DNA from: Nocardioides currus
GTDB taxonomy: Bacteria > Actinomycetota > Actinomycetes > Propionibacteriales > Nocardioidaceae
Assembly (NCBI RefSeq): GCF_003057875.1
Contig: NZ_PYXZ01000002.1
Coordinates: 62,254-126,253 of the forward strand
Direction: 5' to 3'
DNA length: 64,000 nucleotides
The first letter of the stretch is position 1. Each line of letters starts with the position of its first letter. The notes under the pieces were generated by a model, which saw only the letters and a program-made list of their open reading frames with translations, was not told where the DNA came from and searched no databases. Shown one piece after another: positions 60,321 to 64,000 of the stretch. The translations under genes were made by a program, and so were the position numbers.

Positions 60321-61718
60321 ATGAACACCTACCGCGACACCTATCGAGGCGGGGCCACGATCCAGCACTGGACCCCCGAGGACGAGACTTTCTGGGAGAC
60401 GACCGGGAAGGACGTGGCCAGGCGCAACCTGACGTGGTCGATCTTCTCCGAGCATCTGGGCTTCTCGGTCTGGCTGCTGTGGTCGGTGAGCGCGGCCCTG
60501 CTGCCCGGAGCCGGGTTCACCTTCACCGTCGGCCAGCTCTTCCTGCTGGTCGCGATCCCCAACCTCGTGGGTGCGCTGATCCGGCTGCCCTACACGTTCG
60601 CGGTGCCGCGGTTCGGCGGCCGCAACTGGACGGTGGTGAGCGCGCTCGCGCTGCTGGTGCCGACGTTGCTCTTCGCCTGGGCCGTGCAGCACCCCACGAC
60701 GCCGTACTGGGTGTTCTGCCTGATCGCCGCGACCGCGGGGCTCGGCGGCGGCAACTTCGCCAGCTCGATGGCCAACATCAACTTCTTCTACCCGACCCGC
60801 AAGAAGGGGGTCGCGCTCGGCCTCAACGCCGCCGGCGGCAACCTCGGCGTCGCGGTCATCCAGTTCTTCCTGCCGATCATCGTGGGCGGAGCGGGCGCCT
60901 TCGGGCTGGTCAAGGCGAGCGCGGGCGGCTTCCACCTCGAGCGGGCCGGCTACCTCTACGCCGCGCTCGCGGTCGTCGCGGCCGGGGCCGCGTGGTTCTG
61001 CATGAACAACCTCGCCGGCGCGAAGTCCAGCCCGCGCGAGCAGCTCAAGGTCGTGAGGTACAGGCACACGTGGGTGATGTCGTTCCTCTACATCGGCACC
61101 TTCGGCTCGTTCATCGGCTACTCCGCGGCGATGCCGCTGCTGATCAAGCTCAACTTCACCGAGATCAACTTCGCCTACTTCGCCTTCCTCGGCGCGCTCG
61201 TCGGCTCGGTCGCCCGTCCGTTCGGCGGCTGGCTCGCCGACACCTACGGCGGGGCGCGCATCACCCTGGCGACCTTCGCGGCGATGATCGTCGGCAACCT
61301 CGGGGTCATCTGGAGCCTGGCCGTGCTCGAGTTCCCGCTGTTCCTGGCGGCCTTCCTCTTCGTCTTCGCGGCGTCGGGGATCGGCAACGGGTCGACGTAC
61401 CGGATGATCCCGCTGATCCTGGCCACCGAGGCGCGCAGGAACGCCCCGGCGGACGGCGTCGACGCGGCGCTGGTGACCGCCACCAAGGAGTCGAGCGCCG
61501 TGATCGGCATCGCCGGTGCCGTCGGCGCGCTGGGCGGCTTCCTGATCCCGATGACCTTCGGCGCCCCGTGGATCGACGACCCGGTCGCGGCCGTGAAGGT
61601 CGCGTTCGCCGTCTTCACCGGGTTCTACGCGATCTGCCTGACGACGACCTGGCTGGTCTACGGCCGCAACGTCAGCGTCCCGGGTCGCGCCCGCAGCCTG
61701 GCGGGCGCCAGCGTCTGA
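60321..61718 (+). CDS. narK: nitrate/nitrite transporter NarK
   Basis: A 465-residue major facilitator with about twelve helices. [38 protein letters not shown] (substrate Arg in helix 2), and the NNP glycine-rich motifs [19 protein letters not shown] and [17 protein letters not shown] are the nitrate-nitrite-porter signatures; [14 protein letters not shown] is the MFS loop. The N-terminus (about 35 residues) is a hydrophilic extension common in actinobacterial NarK. It supplies nitrate to the reductase downstream; the stop and next start overlap (TGATG). Confidence 0.93.
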   Translation: MNTYRDTYRGGATIQHWTPEDETFWETTGKDVARRNLTWSIFSEHLGFSVWLLWSVSAALLPGAGFTFTVGQLFLLVAIPNLVGALIRLPYTFAVPRFGGRNWTVVSALALLVPTLLFAWAVQHPTTPYWVFCLIAATAGLGGGNFASSMANINFFYPTRKKGVALGLNAAGGNLGVAVIQFFLPIIVGGAGAFGLVKASAGGFHLERAGYLYAALAVVAAGAAWFCMNNLAGAKSSPREQLKVVRYRHTWVMSFLYIGTFGSFIGYSAAMPLLIKLNFTEINFAYFAFLGALVGSVARPFGGWLADTYGGARITLATFAAMIVGNLGVIWSLAVLEFPLFLAAFLFVFAASGIGNGSTYRMIPLILATEARRNAPADGVDAALVTATKESSAVIGIAGAVGALGGFLIPMTFGAPWIDDPVAAVKVAFAVFTGFYAICLTTTWLVYGRNVSVPGRARSLAGASV

Positions 61719-63766
61719 TGACTGCCACGCACTGCCCCTACTGCTCGCTGCAGTGCGGCATGCGCGTCACCCGACGCGGTCCCGCCGTGCCCGAGATCGG
61801 CGAGTGGGCCGAGTTCCCCGTCAACCGCGGCGCGCTGTGCCGCAAGGGGTGGAGCGCCGCCGGGCTGTACGCCGGCCGCGAGCGCCTCACGACGCCGCTG
61901 CTGCGCGACCGGGCGACCGGTGAGCTCACCCCGGTGGGCTGGGACGAGGCGCTGGACACCATCGCGGACCGCCTCTCGGCGCTCCGGGCCGAGCGCGGCC
62001 CGGACGCGGTCGGGGTGTTCGGTGGCGGCGGACTGACGAACGAGAAGGCCTATCAGCTGGGGAAGCTCGCCCGGGTCGCCCTCGGCACGTCGCAGATCGA
62101 CTACAACGGACGCTGGTGCATGTCGTCGGCCGCCACGGCCGGCACCCGCGCCTTCGGCCTGGACCGCGGCCTGCCCTTCCCGCTGGCCGACATCGAGCAG
62201 GCCGACGTCGTCGTCCTCGTCGGCTCCAACCTGGCCGAGACCATGCCGCCGGCGGCGCGCCACCTCGACGCCCTCCGGGAGCGCGGGGGACAGGTGGTGG
62301 TGATCGATCCGCGGCGTACGGCGACCGCGGACCGTGCAGACGTCTTCGTGCAACCGGTCCCGGGCTTTGACCTCGCGCTGGCGCTGGGCGTGCTGCACCT
62401 GCTGGTGGCCGGCGGGCTGGTGGACGAGTCGTACGTCGCCGACCGGACCAGCGGCTGGGCGGACGTGCGGGACTCGGTCGGTGCGTGGTGGCCCGAGCGT
62501 GTCGAGCGCGTGACCGGCGTCCCCGCGCCCGAGGTGCGGGCGCTGGCCGCCCTCCTCGGCGGGGCGGAGCGCGTCGTCGTGCTCACCGCCCGGGGCGCGG
62601 AGCAGCACGCGACCGGCTCCGACACGGTGCTCGCCTGGATCAACGTCGCCCTGGCGCTGGGGATGTGCGGCACGCCGGGAGCCGGCTACGGCTGCCTGAC
62701 CGGGCAGGGCAACGGCCAGGGCGGCCGCGAGCACGGGCAGAAGGCCGACCAGCTGCCGGGCTACCGGATGATCGACGACCCGGTCGCCCGCGAGCACGTC
62801 GCCTCGGTGTGGGGGGTGCCCGCGGACTCGCTGCCGGGGAAGGGGCGCTCGGCCTACGAGATGCTCGACGCGCTGGGCACGGACGACGGACCCTCGGCGC
62901 TGCTGGTGTTCGGGTCCAACATCGTCGTCTCCGCGCCCAACGCGACCCGGGTGACTGCGCGGCTCGAGGCCCTCGACCTGCTCGTGGTCGCCGACGTCGT
63001 GCTCTCGGAGACCGCCGCGATCGCCGACGTGGTGCTGCCGGTGACGCAGTGGGCCGAGGAGACCGGCACGATGACCAACCTCGAGGGACGGGTGATCCTG
63101 CGGCAGCGGGCCGTCTCCCCGCCGGCCGGGGTGCGCTCCGACCTCGACGTCATCTCCGGGCTGGCGACCCGGCTGGGCTCGCCGGTCCCCTTCGCCACTG
63201 ACCCGGAGGAGGTCTTCTCGGAGCTGGGCCGCGCGTCGGCCGGGGGCAAGGCGGACTACGCCGGCATCACCTACGCGCGCATCCGCGACGAGGCGGGCGT
63301 CTTCTGGCCGTGCCCGTCGCCCGGCCACGCTGGCACGCCGCGGATGTTCCTCGACTCCTTCGCCCACCCCGACGGCCGCGCCCGCTTCCACGTCGTCGAG
63401 CACCGTGGCCCGGCCGAGGTGCCGGACGCGGACTACCCGGTGCACCTCACGACGGGGCGGGTGCTCGCGCAGTACCAGTCCGGCGCGCAAACCCGTCGCG
63501 TGCGCGAGCTCCCCGACAGCGGCCCGTTCGTCGAGCTCCACCCGATGCTCGCGGGCCGGATCGGCGCCGTGGACGGCGCCCCGGTGAGCGTCACCACCCG
63601 CCGCGGGTCGATGACCGCGTCGGCCCGCGTCGTCACGACCATCCGCCCCGACACCGTGTTCGTGCCGTTCCACTGGGTCGGCGCCAACCGCCTGACCAAC
63701 GACGCGCTCGACCCGGCGTCGCGGATGCCGGAGTTCAAGGTGTGCGCCGCCGCGGTGACGGCATGA
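61718..63766 (+). CDS. assimilatory nitrate reductase catalytic subunit (molybdopterin, 4Fe-4S)
   Basis: A 682-residue molybdenum-bis-MGD enzyme reducing nitrate to nitrite in the cytoplasm. The N-terminal 4Fe-4S ligands are Cys6-x2-Cys9-x3-Cys13-x27-Cys41. The molybdenum-binding Cys is expected at Cys134 in NGRWCMSSAATAG. VLVGSNLAETMPP, IDPRRTATAD, and GQGNGQGGREHGQKADQLPG are typical of the NasA/NasC/NarB group; the C-terminal MGD domain has HLTTGRVLAQYQSGAQTRR. No signal peptide, as expected for an assimilatory enzyme. Length is near NarB (about 700-730). Formate dehydrogenase-like activity is the main alternative, but narK and the flavoprotein argue against it. Confidence 0.9.
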   Translation: MTATHCPYCSLQCGMRVTRRGPAVPEIGEWAEFPVNRGALCRKGWSAAGLYAGRERLTTPLLRDRATGELTPVGWDEALDTIADRLSALRAERGPDAVGVFGGGGLTNEKAYQLGKLARVALGTSQIDYNGRWCMSSAATAGTRAFGLDRGLPFPLADIEQADVVVLVGSNLAETMPPAARHLDALRERGGQVVVIDPRRTATADRADVFVQPVPGFDLALALGVLHLLVAGGLVDESYVADRTSGWADVRDSVGAWWPERVERVTGVPAPEVRALAALLGGAERVVVLTARGAEQHATGSDTVLAWINVALALGMCGTPGAGYGCLTGQGNGQGGREHGQKADQLPGYRMIDDPVAREHVASVWGVPADSLPGKGRSAYEMLDALGTDDGPSALLVFGSNIVVSAPNATRVTARLEALDLLVVADVVLSETAAIADVVLPVTQWAEETGTMTNLEGRVILRQRAVSPPAGVRSDLDVISGLATRLGSPVPFATDPEEVFSELGRASAGGKADYAGITYARIRDEAGVFWPCPSPGHAGTPRMFLDSFAHPDGRARFHVVEHRGPAEVPDADYPVHLTTGRVLAQYQSGAQTRRVRELPDSGPFVELHPMLAGRIGAVDGAPVSVTTRRGSMTASARVVTTIRPDTVFVPFHWVGANRLTNDALDPASRMPEFKVCAAAVTA

Positions 63767-64000
63767 GCGAACGCCTGGTGGTCGTCGGCGGCGGCATGGC
63801 CGCGGTCCGCCTGGTCGAGGAGCTCACCGCACGGTCGTACGACGGCTCGATGACCGTGCTGGCGGACGAGCAGCAGGCGCCGTACAACCGGATCCTGCTG
63901 TCGGCCGTGCTCGAGGGCACGCACGGCGTCGACGCGATCACCCTGAGGCCCGCGTCGTGGTTCGACGCGCACGGGGTCGAGCTGCGGCTCGGGGCGCGGG
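63763..64000 (+). CDS. FAD-dependent nitrite reductase-like protein, N-terminus (3' partial)
   Basis: The first 79 residues of a flavoprotein that runs off the right edge. VVVGGGMAAVRLVEEL is an FAD-binding GxGxxA; TVLADEQQAPYNRILLSAVL (as EQQAPYNRILLS) is the motif of NirB/NasB nitrite reductase large subunits and their electron-transfer domains. It overlaps the nitrate reductase by 4 bp (ATGA), so nitrate uptake, reduction and probably nitrite reduction or electron supply are one operon. Confidence 0.82.
   Translation, partial: MSERLVVVGGGMAAVRLVEELTARSYDGSMTVLADEQQAPYNRILLSAVLEGTHGVDAITLRPASWFDAHGVELRLGAR

Overview
The window is about 70% GC, almost fully coding, and rich in GTG starts. 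It carries mshA (mycothiol), an F420-dependent glucose-6-phosphate dehydrogenase, senX3-regX3, carD next to ispD, and a bacterial tyrosine kinase-driven exopolysaccharide (EPS) locus. Together these point to an actinobacterium, most likely Nocardioidaceae (Nocardioides-like); the genus is an inference from gene content only. No tRNA, rRNA, CRISPR array, insertion sequence or phage gene was seen. No stretch over 300 bases lacks a gene; the largest gaps (about 100-190 bp) hold promoters, hairpins or operators, described where visible.

Layout. (1) 1-5976, metabolism: end of a SnoaL-like gene, a divergent dihydropteroate-synthase-like gene coupled to kynureninase, a RibD/DHFR-fold reductase read the other way, a DJ-1/PfpI protein, F420 glucose-6-phosphate dehydrogenase and an acyl-CoA dehydrogenase. 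(2) 5996-8643: a small module of HprK-like P-loop protein, PqqD-like protein, nucleotidyltransferase and VanZ-like protein, directly beside the EPS locus. (3) 8682-39208, surface polysaccharide: Wzz/tyrosine kinase on the plus strand, then a roughly 12.5-kb minus-strand operon (22636 down to 10126) with acyltransferase, epimerase, glycosyltransferases, CMP-sugar synthetase, a fused nonulosonate (sialic-acid-like) synthase, an O-antigen-ligase/Wzy-like protein and the initiating WbaP-type transferase. Next come a second set of glycosyltransferases (GT2, GT4, GT14, GT32-like, DUF2029/GT87-like), an ABC exporter, a WbqC/PIG-L pair and a MauE-thioredoxin membrane protein. (4) 39396-41003: two tandem Tat-exported paralogues of unknown function. 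(5) 41068-50123: typA, an M4 peptidase fused to an emfourin-like domain, an Asp/Glu racemase, a short-chain dehydrogenase, an RNase H fusion and a 1065-residue secreted P-domain/Ig-repeat protein. (6) 50292-60219, conserved actinobacterial housekeeping: mshA-ybjN, DUF1304, EamA, regX3-senX3, phoU with a PHO box, gpmA, lipoprotein, UbiA, carD, and two facing IspD-family genes. (7) 60321-64000, nitrate assimilation: narK, a molybdopterin nitrate reductase and the start of a nitrite-reductase-like flavoprotein.

How it works together. The EPS operon can start a polyprenyl-linked repeat unit (WbaP), extend it with several transferases, make and activate a nonulosonic acid (NeuB-type synthase plus NeuA-type cytidylyltransferase), polymerise it (Wzy-like) and control length by the Wzz/tyrosine kinase. 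No Wzx flippase was found; the ABC exporter is the best stand-in. A recurring transcription pattern stands out: a TANNNT -10 element 6-7 nt before the start codon, indicating leaderless mRNAs. It was used to choose several starts.
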